Assembly (NCBI GenBank): GCA_019188255.1
Contig: JAETXT010000014.1
Location: 434,001-498,000, forward strand
Direction: 5' to 3'
Origin: Verticillium longisporum
Taxonomy: Eukaryota > Ascomycota > Sordariomycetes > Glomerellales > Plectosphaerellaceae
Length of the DNA: 64,000 nt
Shown here: positions 22,166-34,759 of the stretch, piece by piece
Layout: every line of letters begins with the position of its first letter
How positions within the stretch are numbered: the first letter of the stretch is position 1
Position numbers and translations under genes: made by a program
Notes under the pieces: generated by a model
The model's database searches: none
Seen by the model: the letters and a program-made list of their open reading frames with translations, nothing else
What the model was told of the DNA's origin: nothing

Positions 22166-25100
22166 CGCGTCTATTGAGAGGAATGGGCGGTGGTGTGTAG
22201 GCGTGGTAGTGGTGGGGGTCAAGTTTTCAATCCGATGCTTGTGCGACGACGCGCGAAGAAGACTGGGCCGTCTGGAGCCAGGAAAGGCAGGACCAAACGG
22301 CGACAGAATGACGATGATCGGGTTGTGTGAAGTGACTCAGTGAACAGCCACTCAGGTCAATAAAATCGCAAAAACCAGGTGTGATGGAGGTGTCCACAAT
22401 TGAGATGTGCCGTAGAGTTTGACTGTAGGGAAGAACGGCAATTCCTACGATGAGAAATATGCTTGACGGTCGGAATACTCGATGCAAATGTTGGGTGCAA
22501 GTCGCGGTTTGGAGAGGTGACGGAGGCAAAGAAGGGTCCAGGTGGGGGGGGTTGGATTTGGATGCCTTTGGGGTGCAGATGTCTGCCTGGCGCGCGGGAG
22601 GATTAAGGGAGGGACGAGGGCAGGTTTGTCGACCTGCCTTTGGATTCTGCACGTCAGGTTCGACGGGATTCGGCGTACGGTTGGCTGGTGCTTTGGGGGT
22701 GCCAGACGGACGAGTTTGGCATGCGGCGGCAATGTTGCTGTGAGAGTGACAGTGATGTGGGTGGAGGGACTGGAATCGCATCGAGAGGAGGGGAAGAAAT
22801 CCAGATGGGCCCCTTCGACGTCAATTTGTCAGCCTGTGCACTGCCAGGCAAAAATGGAGGGCAGGGATTTGGGCTGCTTGGGGGAGGAGGTGCTGCTACC
22901 GGAACTGGGCTTGCCTGGGCGGGCGGAGGTGGGAGGGAAGGAGGAAGGGGCAAAGGGGGAAAGTACCTAACTACCTAACCAGGATGTGTGCAGTGGTGGT
23001 GTGTGTGTGGGCTTTCCCCGGTAGCGCCATTGGGGATCAAGGGAATCGAGGCACGGCAGGCGCGGCCTGTTCGGCACCTGCCAGGATCCAGCCGTCTCCC
23101 CAGCCAACTCAAAAGCCAGTCCTGTCCCTGACACTGTCGAGGGCCGCGTCTCATCAGCTCTCACGTCTCTATCCAGCATTCTAGGAGGCGTCTGAGCCCA
23201 GAAATTTGCCACTTGGCCCTGTCCTCCCAAAGGCACCTACCCAAAGCAACAGCAGCGCACTGAGGAATAGGCTCTGAACCGTCACTGGCAAGCCGCGTCG
23301 ATCCCAGGGCTCTGGAGCGGTCGAACTGTTGAAATGGAAGCGTAGATAAGGTACTCCATGCCATGGTGGCAAGACACCAGTCCTCCCAGACAAAGCAGCT
23401 ACGGCCGGATTATGCCCCGACCCCGATGGCGGCGACTCTGTTCCGAGTAAAGACGTGGAGATGACTCAGGACCCCATCTCAAGTACCACATGCCTTACCA
23501 AACACAGCGTACTAGTAGCCAGACCGTTACCGCTCTAGCGTCGTTGCACCTCTCTAGCTGCTGGAGCCAGCCTGGCGATGAGAATCCTGACAGTCTGACA
23601 TGACGCCCTTCACTCACACGAAAGTACCCCCCTCCCTCCACCTAGACTAACGGCGTACCTAGCCTTGTGCCTTCGTCATCCTCATCTGCCCACGTGCTGC
23701 ACGTCGCGTGCAAACAACAGCACCGTAAGTGTCTCTTGACCAGACTGGCGAGGAGCCGAAATGCCCCGTTGGGGGGATCAGTAGAGATGCAGCCACCGGC
23801 TCATGGGGGGATGATTTCCTCGGCATCAGCCGAACCTGAGTCTGTCGAGCAGCCAGGTGTATCGACATCGTACATCCGTCTGCGTTGAAACGACACGTTC
23901 TCGTCAACGCGTAAAGCTGACATCAAGACTTACTCAATGCATTCTTGAAACACGATGGAGTCCCTTGCTTGGTCAATTGCTCCATGTAGCCAGCGATTCG
24001 TAGGCCTAGCTAGGCTGTAGTTCTAAGCTGAGCAGCGAACAGCTTAATCCCGATGTCTCCGTTGCTGTTACCGCCGTGATCCTTTCAAGGCTTGCGCCAG
24101 AGTAACGTATTTCCCCGACCAAGAGACGGGTTGAACGGACTGAGACCCGGCGAATGGCGCAACCCCTTGCATTGACGCGACACCCCGCACACGTGATCCA
24201 CTAACACCTTAACCTCTTCTGTGGTGGTCATCCCTACACAACTGGTGCTATCCGGGCCTCTCCGGTGCAAAGTCTCAGCCTCCACCAAATGCACCCTTGA
24301 CTTCACGCGGTATAAGCTACCTAAATAGGTAGGGATGGCGGTGAATCATGTACACTCGTCGTTTCGATATAGCAAGGCAAAGTATAGCCCAGCTGCCAGA
24401 GCTTACAATTTAGCCTAACTAGTGTTGAGGGAAAGGTCTACGCGTCGTTGCGTGCCCGGCGGATCGTATAGACACTCATGCACATTCCGTTCTTTCAAGC
24501 GACACTGCACAGTCCAGGCTGGCCGTAAGTTCCAAGGCAAGTCCTCGGACCAGACAGGGGGTTATTAGGTTGATCCCCTACCGGTTTCCGACCACCACAG
24601 TCTGAGACGTCAACCAGAGATGACGCCGTAGTATTCCAGATATCAAACACATCTTCCACCGAGAGTCCGTCGGCCAACAATCTTCAACGTCGAAATCCGA
24701 GTCCGAGCCGTACGTTAAGGACCGCCTCGCATATAACAGGACGGCAGAGTAAGAGAAGCTCTGTCAACCAAGCGAAACGGCCACGGTGTTGCTGCATCTT
24801 GATGGAGCTGGCTGGGTTGCTTTGTTTCTACATTGAGCTGTTAGGGTTTCCCATGCTAGTTTCAGTGTCTTCTCATCTAGGGAGCTTAGTGAAACCTGCA
24901 GACCATCAAGCTGACTGCGACTCTTATCCAAGCACCCACAATGTCGTACGAGTGGGCAGGAACGGCGAAGTGCAGTATGGCATGTCGAAAGTCGCCTGGT
25001 GCCTCATCGAGAGTGATGTCGACCAGAAAGTTCAGGTGACATCCAAGGCGGGTCAAGCTCGTGGTCTACGTGGCCTGGCTCAACACGAATTGGAATTGTA

Positions 25101-25505
25101 GTCGTGTCTTGACCCAGTAGGCGTCCGGTCTACATGCGCTCATGGTTAAGTACGAAAAAGATTGAATTAGATAGGCACTTGCCAATATCTTGCGTAGTCA
25201 TGTGTTCTTCACAGCATTGACCGAAACGTGGTGGTTGATTGTTCGCGACCTGGGATCAAGCGGCTCGGAAGCTCCAGCTGCGGACGGGGCGCTAGCTGGG
25301 TTGGTCTAGCGCCATTGGTGGCTGGAAACCCGACAACCCCGCTTGGTTCCTCTGGAGGTCACGTCAGGGGACCAGAGCCTCAAGCACATTCTATTGGAAG
25401 TGCATGACAGCAAAACAATCGTCGGCGAGCTCACGAAAACCAAATCACAAGCTTTTGTTACCCTTGTGAACCTTCTCGAAGAGCATAGCTCGCAGTGTTA
25501 ACACC
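22166..25505. other. Intergenic region between AP-1 and BSD genes
   Basis: About 3.3 kb with divergent genes on each side. The AP-1-proximal kilobase is purine-rich on the plus strand, meaning pyrimidine-rich in the AP-1 leader orientation. Short TACCTAAC-type repeats occur near 22,963-22,980. No gene, tRNA or transposon is supported. Confidence 0.5.
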
Positions 25506-26906
25506 ATGGATCTTGCGTACGACCAGATCAATCAGGATGCTTATCCGAAGGATGACGACAAGAAGGACGGCGACAAGAATGACGGCAAGCCCGAAGTGAG
25601 CCTGAACGACGACATCCAGGAAGCGTACAAAGCGTTCGCCAACAGCCCATGGGGCGTCAAGCTAGGCGGTTTCCTTGGGAACGCTGTCAAACAGGTGCGC
25701 GACCTCCCCATCTTTCAACTTCCCTTATCGAAGGAGGGCCCGAGAATTCATGATCTGACCCAGGAGACCAGGGCCAGTCAGTGTACCGCGAGGCTTCGAA
25801 AGAGGTCACTGAGCTGGGACAAGATGCTGCAAAGGGCCTCAGCGGACTCCAGAGCTCCATTATCAGCCAGACGCGGGCCCTCACTCTCGACACGACGACG
25901 ACAGCGCAGGAGGGGGAACCATCTGGGACCAAGACAAAGGAGGGCGACGACAAGGGAGAGGCTACACCTACAAAGGCCCGAGCCTCGACATCAGAAGATA
26001 CACTGAGCAACTCCGAGACGTACCTGTCGAAGATTCGCGCCGAGGCTGCCAAGAGGTTGAAGGATCTGCAGAAGGCCGAGGATGCCGCCGACGAGGCGCT
26101 GCTTCGTTTCGGCACCAACATCTCCAATTTCCTCAAGGATGCCGTCAGCATAGCACCGCCCACGGAAGCAAGCAGCCAGAGCAACACGGTTCTCTTTGAG
26201 AGCAAGGACGCGCAAGGAAAGCGTGTCATCCACACCTCGCGCCAGGACGCACAGCTGCACGCTGTCCACACGAGCCCCGAGAGCTTCGCCAAGGATCCCG
26301 CCACGGAGGAGTTTAAGACTTGGGCGAAGACATTCGACGCCGAGAAGAAGACGGCGGCCAGTGCGGTGGATCTTTCCAAGTGTCCCGAGCTCCGTTCTAC
26401 AATGGAGAAGCTGGTGCCGGATCAAGTGCCCTATGCCGAGTTTTGGCAGCGGTACTACTTCCTGCGTCACGGTCTCGATGCTGCCGAGACGAGGCGGCGA
26501 GATCTTCTCAAGGGTAAGTTTTGGATACGATTTACGAGGCTATGGATTTATGGCTAACAGAACGTGATCAGCCGCGTCCGCCGAAGACGAGGTCGGTTGG
26601 GACGACGACTCGGATGACGAGTCTCCCCCGGCCAAAACAGAACAGGAGAAGTCTGAAAAGGCCGAGAAGAAGCCCAAGATCGCGAGACCAGCCTCTGTTG
26701 AGTCTTCGACCACCATTCACCCGTCTACGGCCGCTTCCACCCTCAAGCCTGCACCCGAGTCGCGTACGTCGAACGACGAGAAGTCTCAGGCCGATAGCGA
26801 GGCGAGCTACGATGTTGTGGGTGCCCGGTCAGGCGTCGCCAGCCAGGCGCCCAGCAGCCCGAAGGACTCTCGCAAGGGCGACGACAGCGACGAAGACTGG
26901 GAATAA
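25506..26906 (+). CDS. BSD-domain protein
   Basis: Exons 25506-25694, 25772-26513 and 26572-26906; 421 aa. The N-terminus has an acidic/Lys-rich stretch (DDDKKDGDKNDGK) and a conserved FANSPWGVKLGGFLG segment. The central part is rich in charged helices. The BSD domain lies around residues 230-290: FAKDPATEEFKTWAKTF, then CPELRSTMEKLVPDQVPYAEFW and RYYFLRH, with the diagnostic Phe-Trp pair. The C-terminus is disordered and ends in acidic EDEVGWDDDSDDE and DDSDEDWE motifs. This arrangement matches BSDC1/Dos2-like proteins; a molecular role is not established from the sequence. The second intron uses GTAAGT and a CTAAC branch point, with acceptor AG at 26570-26571. Confidence 0.85.
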
Positions 26907-27100
26907 AATGCGTGATCGAAGTTTTGGGTTCTGGCGTTCCGGAGAGGCGGGTGATTTCAGGGGTTTCGTTTTCGACGGCCGTTCAGGGCGGCAGCTTGTG
27001 AATGCGTGGGGTGTTTTCTCGCTCCAGACGCACTCAGTCCATACTCCCAGGTCTTGGTCAAAATCATTCGCTGTTTGTTGTATCATGCTTCCTGTCTCGT

Positions 27101-27783
27101 CTACCTCTTCCTCGACACCGTGGTAAAGCCATCCTCGTCCACCTCTGGTGCGGGCTTCTCCTTGGGAACCTGTACCAGCTGAGGCGCCTCATCCATGTTG
27201 ACATCTTCGTCGTCGTCCGAGTAGTCGTCGCTGTCGTCATCGTCGACCTCCTGGTCGGGACTCTCTCCTTGGGCGACCTCGACCTTCTTTCCCTTCTTGC
27301 TCTCCCACTTGCGTTGCAGCTCGCTGAGGTCGTCAAACTTGCCCTTGGCGCAGTCGGTGCGGAACTTGATAATGGCCTGGGCGATATCAAAGCCGGACTC
27401 ATCATCAATGTTGACCTCAAACTCGTCGCACATGACCTGAAGGAGGAACTCTTCCACGTATTCAACATCGGGCTCCTCCTCGGCGGCGGCCGCTGCGTCC
27501 TTGGGGTCGCAACGCCGTTGACAACCTTTTCAAACGGCGCAAACAGATCGACGACGGCACCAGCAAACCAATCGCGCTTGTCGGAAGAGGCCTCGCCGCC
27601 CCAGTTGTTCTGGACGGACAAGGTGAGGGCGGGCCATGTATGGAGGGAGAGGGCGACGGCTTGTTCAAAATTGCTTTGCGCGGCGGCTGTATCACATTGG
27701 TCAGAGATTAGTGTTACAAATAATAACTGTGAAGAGAATGGCATACCTGCGGTCAGAGCCGCGGGGGCACCGTTTGAAGCCAT
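27101..27783 (-). CDS. TSR2: Pre-rRNA-processing protein TSR2 (apparent one-base frameshift)
   Basis: Exon 1 is 27783-27747, the intron 27746-27687 (60 bp), and exon 2 starts at 27686. The first part has the TSR2 hallmark: FEQAVALSLHTWPALTLSVQ followed by NNWGG (the WGG motif), then DLFAPFEKVVNG. From about 27513 the reading frame must slip by one missing base to continue as DPKDAA...EPDVEYVEEFLLQVM and the acidic C-terminus DDDSDDYSDDDEDVNMDEAP...EVDEDGFTTVSRKR, ending at 27101. Tsr2 is the escort protein that loads Rps26 (eS26) onto 40S precursors. The acidic tail fits that role. Because both halves are conserved and no intron can bridge them, I read this as a one-base deletion near 27508-27513, either assembly error or mutation. 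Confidence 0.85.
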
Positions 27784-28361
27784 GACTACTGTTTGCGATG
27801 GTCGGCCGAGTGGTCAGTCTATGTGTTGGAGGGGCATTATGCACGAGGAGGGGTGACATTTCATCGCTGTCAGATAGGAAATCTTTTCTGCGTGCAGGGA
27901 TGCGTGCGGGCGCTGGATAGCACTGTATGATGTGCACAGTACGGCTGAGTGCGGTGGGGGGACCTTCCTCAGGCCAAGACAGGGCCTCCCTTTCCCCGCA
28001 AACGGATCCGGCTCCAGGGGAAAGGGCCACTGGCTGCGGAAGATGAAGGTGCCCGTGAGCCCTGCCCGCCTGGGGGCAGGAACCCGTTGGCATGTGCGCC
28101 AAGAAATGACATCACTAGACCCTGGGGCCAAGTTGGGCTAATAACATGAGGGAAAGCCCCTAATGCTGTGGCTCTCTTCATGGAGCACGAGGCAACTGGA
28201 CTTGTCTCAATTTCCATCGCCTGCCCCGAGCTCTGAGCTTTCTCCCACGATAAGCTTCAGGGTACCCAGCTTCGCGCGTCGCCCATGGCAGCTTGGTTCG
28301 CCGTATCACAACCTCACACGACAACGCCTCCGACAGCGACACAACCACGAATCATCCCACG
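27784..28361. promoter_or_regulatory. Shared bidirectional promoter of TSR2 and the hydrolase gene
   Basis: 578 bp between divergent start codons. No strong TATA box or recognisable operator is visible. Confidence 0.5.
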
Positions 28362-31300
28362 ATGAACCCACTCAAGCTCAATACGACATCTGTGTCATTG
28401 GCCGTGACGCCGGCCGTCGTCTCCACACTCTTGTCCCATGTGTGTAAACCCCCGACTCCAGAGGCTGATTCCCACATCCAAAGACTTGGGGTGGACGGCC
28501 CAGATTCTCGTCCTTCCTACGAGAGGTCCCACTGACACATCTTGGCTTGCAGTACCTCAACCGTCAGCCTCTCAAACAGAAGCCCACCGCCCACTTGTCC
28601 TACGACGAAGGCCTCCACCTCGTCAAGTCCTTTCTCCAGTTCGCGTCTCATCATACCGTGGAAGAACTCCAAGCTTTTACCGCACAATGGGTGCCTCATC
28701 CGCAATGGGTGCGGGTTGACGAGATCACAATCGCCGACCAGTTACTCGAGAAGGCCGCCGCGTTACTTCAGGCCGAGTTGGGCGAGGGGGCATTGCGCGA
28801 GTCGGCGGCCGTCAGTGGTGGCAGTGGAGGAGGCCGAAAAGCCCGCTCAAGGCCGAGTGGATCGAGATGAAAGCGCACTACCAAGAGCGCAGAAGAATGG
28901 AGATCCCGGGAAGCGCGTCATGCTCTACGTCCACGGTGGCGCTTACTTCTTCGGAAGCGTCGACGAGCACAGGTATCAGATGCAGCGTCATGCCCGGAAG
29001 CTCAAGGCTCGGGTCTTTGCGCCGAAGTACAGACTGGCGCCGCAGTTCCCCTTTCCCTGCGGGTTGCAGGATTGTATCGCGGCGTATCTCTACCTCCTCA
29101 CTATCCAGGAGCCGAACACGATTATCCTTGCAGGCGACTCGGCCGGTGGCGGCATGGTCATGTCGATGCTCTGCACCCTGCGTGACCAAGGCATTCCTCT
29201 TCCTGCTGGCGCTATCCTCATCAGCCCCTGGGTCGACCTGACACATTCCTTTCCCAGTGTAGCGGGAGATACGCCGTTCGACTATATCCCCTCGTCTGGG
29301 TTCCACCACAAGCCATCGCGGGCATGGCCGCCGCCCAACGAGGACGACCTGGCCATGATGGAAGAACAAGCTGCGAAGAAGAAGAAGGGAGATAAGGGCG
29401 CTGCGAAGCCAAGCACGTTAGAAGCCAAACAAGGCAATCCGTTTGAACTGGAGACACCTGAAGGGCATGATGCACAGGGCGATCCGATAGCAAAACCTGA
29501 GGCTCCGCTCGAAGCCGATGTGCCGAAGACCTCAGTCCTTCTTTCCGTCACCATTAACGGAAAGCTCACGACCGTCAAGGATCAGATTCAGGTGAGTTGG
29601 GCTTGGATTGACACCGAGAACGATTTGAATTGACTCGGTTCCAGATGTATACCACCAACCAGCTCATTGACCACCCACTCGTCAGCCCCGTCACGCAACC
29701 AACACTGGGAGGTCTTCCGCCTCTGCTCATTATGGTCGGTGGTGGCGAGGTCCTTCGTGATGAACAAATCTATCTGGCTCACAAGTGTGCCAATCCCACC
29801 AAATACGCTCCACCAGACGAAAAGATGAACGATGCGGATCGCGAGAAGCTCAACCGGTACAAGCCAACAGACGTTCAGCTGCAGGTGTGGGATGACCTCT
29901 GCCATGTCGCCCCGACTCTCAGTTTCACAAGACCCGCAAAGTACATGTATCGATCCATTGCCCAATTTGGGGCGTGGGCTCTCGCCCGAGCTCAACAAGT
30001 CGAAATCGACATTCTGGACGATGATGACATCTCGGTCATTTCTTCCTCCGGCAGCGATACCGACCAGCCACAGCCAGAGTGGGAAGCTCAGATTGAGTCT
30101 GCAGCTGCGGGCAACAACCCCTCAAAGCCCAGATTGGAAAGGCGGGAGACACTCTGCCTGCTTTCAAAGGGCACATGATTAGGCAAAGAGTTACGCGGCA
30201 CGGAGGCGTGTATAACCTGGAGGCGCCTTCCGAGCTCGCCAGCTGTACAATGGACAAGAGGGACATTGGGGTCGCCAAGGAGATCCCCGTCCGGAGATGG
30301 CTCGAGACGAAGGCGCGGTGGGACAGCAGGTATTCGAGCGCGAAAACCAAAGTGCATCAAAAGATTGTCAAGGATATCGCGTCCGGCTTCGTTGGTTATG
30401 GCGATGGCGAAACCCCTCCGCCGACCGCCTTGGCAGGTCGTAGGAAGGTTCCCGCAGAGCAGGCTGACAAGAAGAAGAAGAGGAGTCTTGGTCTCGCATT
30501 GTGGTCGCTTTGGGGCTCAAAGCATGACGAAATGACGGTGGAGAGGGAGCAAAAGGCTGATCAGCGGGACGCGGCGGAGCAAACGACCGCAACACAGCCT
30601 GATCGCGGCGTGCCAATGCCGTCGAATGTTGACGGCGAGGCTGATGATGCTACACTGGCACCGCCTACTTCACCAGGTCGCCCAAGAAGCAGGAGTCGTA
30701 CTGTTGTTGACGAACATCAGACCTCACAGCAAAGTGAGCTCGACGACGGGTTTGTACCGGTCGACGCACTCATCGAGCTAAGGCGAGAGGCGGGGAAGAA
30801 CCATCGGGAGGAAGCGATTGTTGGCGGGGACGACGCTGCATCTCCTGGCATGCTTAGTCCAACGCATGTTCCAAGCACCGTGGTCGCTGGCAAGCGGCCC
30901 TTCATCGATGGATACGCAATGCCCTTCAGCCTCGGGAAAGATGCGGACACTGCTAGCATGCTGACGCTCCAGTCCACAGCAGCTGGGCCGAACGTCAGGC
31001 CAATGAGTCCTCTCCGGACCATGAGCAACGGGACTGACGTTTCGGATGCGGCGCAGAACGCTGAAACAAGTGCAGCAGTCAAGAGATTGCCGTTCCGTCT
31101 CGGCCACGACGCAGAGACAGCAAGTATGATGACTCTGCAGTCGACGGCGCCGGCTCCTGACGCGCGATCCGTCAGCCCAATACCGCCTACAAGTGCTGCC
31201 GATGCTGGCACAAGGCCGGAACCAGAGGTGGAAGTCGCAGGCAAGCGGCCCTTTGTAAATGGGCTGGCTGTGCCTTTCTCATTGGGTAAGGAGGCCGACA

Positions 31301-31557
31301 CGGCGAGCATGATGACTCTGCAGTCCACGGCACCTGTCCAAGATGTGCGCTCTGCTGGTCCCATGCCTCCCGCGGCAGGCAAGGGAACGAGCTCACGACC
31401 TGTCTCGGAGCACCTCGATGCTGCCACGCCCATGGCTGCAGGTTCGGCGTCTGCTTATGCCACGCCCATGGTAGAGTTGGACAGGCCGCAGATGGAGAGG
31501 GATATGTTTGTGACGGCCGCCGAGGATTTGCCCATGGCAGCTTCTGCGGGTAGGTGA
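28362..31557 (+). CDS. Large alpha/beta hydrolase (HSL/fold-3 lipase-esterase family) with long C-terminal tail
   Basis: Exon 1 is 28362-28439, the intron 28440-28552; exon 2 ends 29591, the intron is 29592-29644, and exon 3 runs to 31557. The hydrolase core has the oxyanion motif HGG (28931-28939, YVHGGAYFFGS), the nucleophile elbow GDSAGGG (29133-29153), an Asp region VGGGEVLRDEQ and a His region DDLCHVAP. This is the hormone-sensitive-lipase arrangement, so esterase or lipase activity is likely; the substrate is unknown. The reading frame needs three one-base corrections, each a missing base: in a G run near 28787-28795, near 28885-28895, and in a C run near 30120-30130. Conserved segments lie in all three frames (RQWWQW, AEWIEMKAHY, KGHMIRQRVTRHGG). 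The C-terminal third is disordered with three internal repeats. Confidence 0.8.
30883..31371 (+). repeat. Three protein-level repeats in the hydrolase tail
   Basis: Three copies of a motif resembling GKRPF..G.A.PFSLGKDADTASM.TLQSTA lie at about 30883-31020, 31078-31188 and 31234-31371. The invariant core is PF.LG..A.TASM.TLQSTA, followed each time by a Pro/Ser-rich linker. Conservation of the core against a variable linker suggests a short binding motif repeated in a disordered tail. Confidence 0.75.
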
Positions 31558-31948
31558 TATCAGACCTAGACAAGACTGGCGCAAAGCCAAAGAAGAGTAA
31601 TAAGTAATATCTTGGCATTTTCACTTTTGAACAATCCTGAATTGTGCCTACCGCCGTACCTTATCATGACGCCTTCAAGCTGTAGGCTGCTCCCGATGCA
31701 CATCCTCGACCTCGGTCTACGTGTTGCAATCAATGCGAACGGCCAGCAAGAGTTCATGTTGTACATGTTGATACATTTCTCCAAAAGGGTATACAGCTCT
31801 TCCAGTAGAGCCGAGCTCGCGACCAACGCGGTGTTCCGCAGCGTCTCCCATGCTAGTCTGTGCCTCCTTCTTCGTCGGGATGGCCGCCGACTTTGTGTAT
31901 AATTTTACATCATATTCTCCGACACCTGATTCATGCTGCAAATCGCCC
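31558..31948. other. Convergent 3' intergenic region
   Basis: 391 bp between the hydrolase stop and the mL41 stop. Nothing is supported beyond likely 3' UTRs. Confidence 0.5.
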
Positions 31949-32404
31949 CTATGTCCTGCCGTTCTGCAGCTTCCAGCTCTCCAGGTACGCCGCCGGGTTC
32001 CTCGGGCCCTCAGCGGTGTCGTACTGTCCGCGGACTTTCCTCATCGTGCCCCCCACGAACGGGGTAAGCTGCCACACTCGTCAGTCTCGTATTCTCACAG
32101 CCGCGCTCGCTCGCAGCGAATCCCCCTCTTGTCCGGCAAATCGCCCGCGCCGGTCGTGGTCTCGAGGTGATGTGCCGGCAAAGAGGGAGGAAGGGGCTGG
32201 GCGCACCTTGAAGTCGGCCTCGAACAGCCTCTCGGGCACGGCGAACGTCCGGACCTTGGCCCAGTCGATCTTGTATCCTCCGTAGCGGGTGTGGCTGCCC
32301 ATGGAGCCGGTGCGGTTGCCCTTGTAGAAGCCCTTGTTGACGTCCTTGGTCGTGAGGCGGAGGTGGCGGTAGCCGAGGACGCGGAGGGAGGATGTGGGCT
32401 GCAT
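31949..32404 (-). CDS. MRPL27: Mitochondrial large-subunit ribosomal protein mL41 (MRPL27)
   Basis: Exon 1 is 32404-32207, the phase-0 intron 32206-32069 (138 bp), and exon 2 32068-31949; 105 aa. The N-terminal half matches fungal L27: RHLRLTTKDVNKGFYKGNRTG, followed by MGSHTRYGGYKIDW and KVRTFAVPE. The splice joins FK to LTPFV, and the C-terminus is PAAYLESWKLQNGRT. The protein is a structural component of the mitochondrial 54S subunit; the basic N-terminus also serves import. Exon 1 alone would run on into unrelated sequence, so the splice model is needed. Confidence 0.9.
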
Positions 32405-33012
32405 GGTCGGTCGGGCGGCGGGTGGTGACCCCTTTTTGGTTTCCTGGCGATGGGGAGTGCGTGCACGGATTGCGCGCGGCTTGCGGTCGTCGATGCGAGG
32501 GGAGCTCGTGTAGGGGCGGGTTCGTTGGGTGTCAAGCTGGTTCGTGGTTTGATGCTCGATTGAGGCTCTGGGAAATTTTGGGGATGCGCTGCTTCGGAGT
32601 GGGTCTGACTATCTGTGCACGGACCACATCGACGTGCGCCCATCTGAGAGCACTGCGTCTCCCCTGGCTTTGCACACACACTGCTCGAGACGGTAACATT
32701 GCTGTCCTTAGAGATGGTAGCATCAATTGAACAGACCGCCGGCATGAACAGCGAGTCGCTTGAGGAAGTATGAAGATGAATTCAGCCACCCGCGATCACA
32801 AGGAGCTCGTAAAGTCGCCCGAACTGGAGAAACTCAACTGCTTCACCTCGGTAGCCTTCAGCAGACGGAACTACGCGTTCTTCGAAACCTCGAGCACCTC
32901 AAATGCTACCGTTTTATTACTACATTACAGCTGCTACTGAATCCTCGCCATCTTTTGTTGTCCTCGTTATTGCCTCGCTCTCACAACAAGCACTCTCTGT
33001 CCGCTCTCCAGC
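32405..33012. other. Intergenic between mL41 and CDF genes
   Basis: 608 bp, the promoter of mL41 and 3' flank of the CDF gene. Nothing else is supported. Confidence 0.5.
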
Positions 33013-34759
33013 TCATGATGTTCCCGTCGTGGTAACACCATCTTGCGTTGACTGCTCTGTCTCCTTCTTCGTCCTTGTCAGAATCTCTCTCAGCGTCCTG
33101 CTCTTCTTCTTCTTCTCGAACAACGGCTTGTGTTCCGTGTGGATGCTGTGGTCGTGCTCATAGTCGACGTGGACAAAGGCCCGCTCAACATCGCCGAGAC
33201 CTGCAGCCCGAAAGTCAGCAACCGGCGATGAAGGGCGTGCGAGAAGAAACAGTGTGATCGGACTCACCTTCGACCTTGCGCTGCAATTCTTGCGCCACAT
33301 CATGCGAGATTCGAAGCGGCGTGTCCTCGTCCATGACAACGTCAATCTCCACGTAATACCGCTGTCCGGCATGATAGGCACGGCACTGTTTGTACGTCAG
33401 AATTCGTTCACTGGCCTTGATCCTCGGATGAGCACTTACGGTGTCGACCTTGACGATGCGCTCGTCGTGGTTCATGGACATGTAGACCAGCTTGGACAAG
33501 AAGGCCCTCGGCGCCGACTTGCCGACGAGAAGCCAGACTTGCTCAAACGCGTTCGACACCCAGGAGAAGAGAATGAGGAGCGCGATGAGGATGGCGCCGA
33601 GGGGGTCGAGATACCACATGAACTTGTTGCCCACGATAGCCATGATGAGACCGAAGCTGTTGACGGCAATGTCGTTGCGATGGTCGATCTGGTGAACGTC
33701 AGCAACACAGCACCACCCGTCGGCGTTTTGTGAGACTCGGAGCTTGGGAGACGCACGTAGAACACGTGGACAGAGGGGTATTTCCTGTACGCGAGGCAGT
33801 AGAACATGAGGCTGCCCTTTGTAAAGATGGCAACACTGATGAGGATGATGGGGACCAGGTGCAGGGCTTCTGAGTCGCTCTCGCCCTCGGCCAGGCGTCG
33901 CCCGGATTCGATCTGTTTGGCGAGTCAACATTTTGAACAGCATCAAGCACTTCACAGGCCTGATGCGACGCACCAAAAGCTGCACCGCCACAGTTGTCAT
34001 CAAGCAGCAGAAGAGGATGATGCCGATGGTCTCGATCCTGGTTCGTCCCTATCGCGGAGTGAGCATACATGACCTCACTTCAGGTTCGCGCCACATACCA
34101 CAGGGTATTTATACACACTCGGACGGACGGCCAAGGCCGAGGTGACGAGCATCACAAGGGATGACACAAAGTCCATCTGACATGACCTGTCAGCTGCGTG
34201 TGTTTATTTTGGATGGGACAGGTGAGACTCACAAAGGCGTCGGTGGCCGTCGCAAAAAGCTACCAAACAATGAGTCGTGTACCAGCAAGGCTGCATCGAA
34301 ATATGATCATACCGCGAGCGATCCAGTTGAGACGGCAGCATACAGCTGGATGACGAAGAGGAGAAAGTTGAGAACAAACGAAGCCCAGATGGCAAACTGG
34401 ATCTTGGGTTGATTCTTCTCATCTTCTTCGACCTTGAGACGCTCCTCGTCATCGGCTCCCAGGAACTGGTCGATGAGCTCGTTCTGGCGCGTGTAGAACT
34501 TTGTGAGCTTTCGCTTGTTACCCTTGGGGTGGTCGATGGCCATTTGTTTCTTGTTGACATTATCGCGCCGGTGGCGGCCAAAGTCCATAGGGTCAGCGCG
34601 GTTGATCATGCCCGCCGTGGATGATTGGACGGTGGAGACGTCAGCATCGCCCACGATCGTGGGGGTGATCTTGTCGTCGGATCCTGTCGCTAGTGCTGGG
34701 ATGATAGCCTCATCTGGGGCAGAACCGCCTTCGCCATGATCAGTACATGGCCACCATAT
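33013..34759 (-). CDS. Cation diffusion facilitator (CDF) metal-efflux transporter
   Basis: Exons, 5' to 3' on the minus strand: about 34759-34313, 34259-34233 (27 nt, LFATATDAF), 34176-34099, 34048-33974, 33912-33757, 33688-33440, 33385-33268 and 33200-33013. All seven introns are GT-AG and keep frame. The product has a cytosolic N-terminus (NKRKLTKFYTRQNELIDQFLG), six transmembrane helices with paired D/H metal sites (ATATDAFMDF in TM2 and IDHRNDIAVNSFG in TM5), and a C-terminal CDF domain (YYVEIDVVMDEDTPL...ERAFVHVDYEHDHSIH). These are hallmarks of Zn/Mn/Fe-CDF proton antiporters of the fungal MMT/metal-tolerance type; the metal is not certain. The start is unresolved: the in-frame segment reaches an upstream TAG just past 34759, and a short upstream exon (ATG 34938, MSSSAQPESN) or a frame slip may supply the N-terminus. 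Confidence 0.82.

Noticed and set aside
24799..25101. 100-codon plus-strand frame
   Set aside because: No domain, signal or conserved motif; consistent with chance in intergenic DNA.
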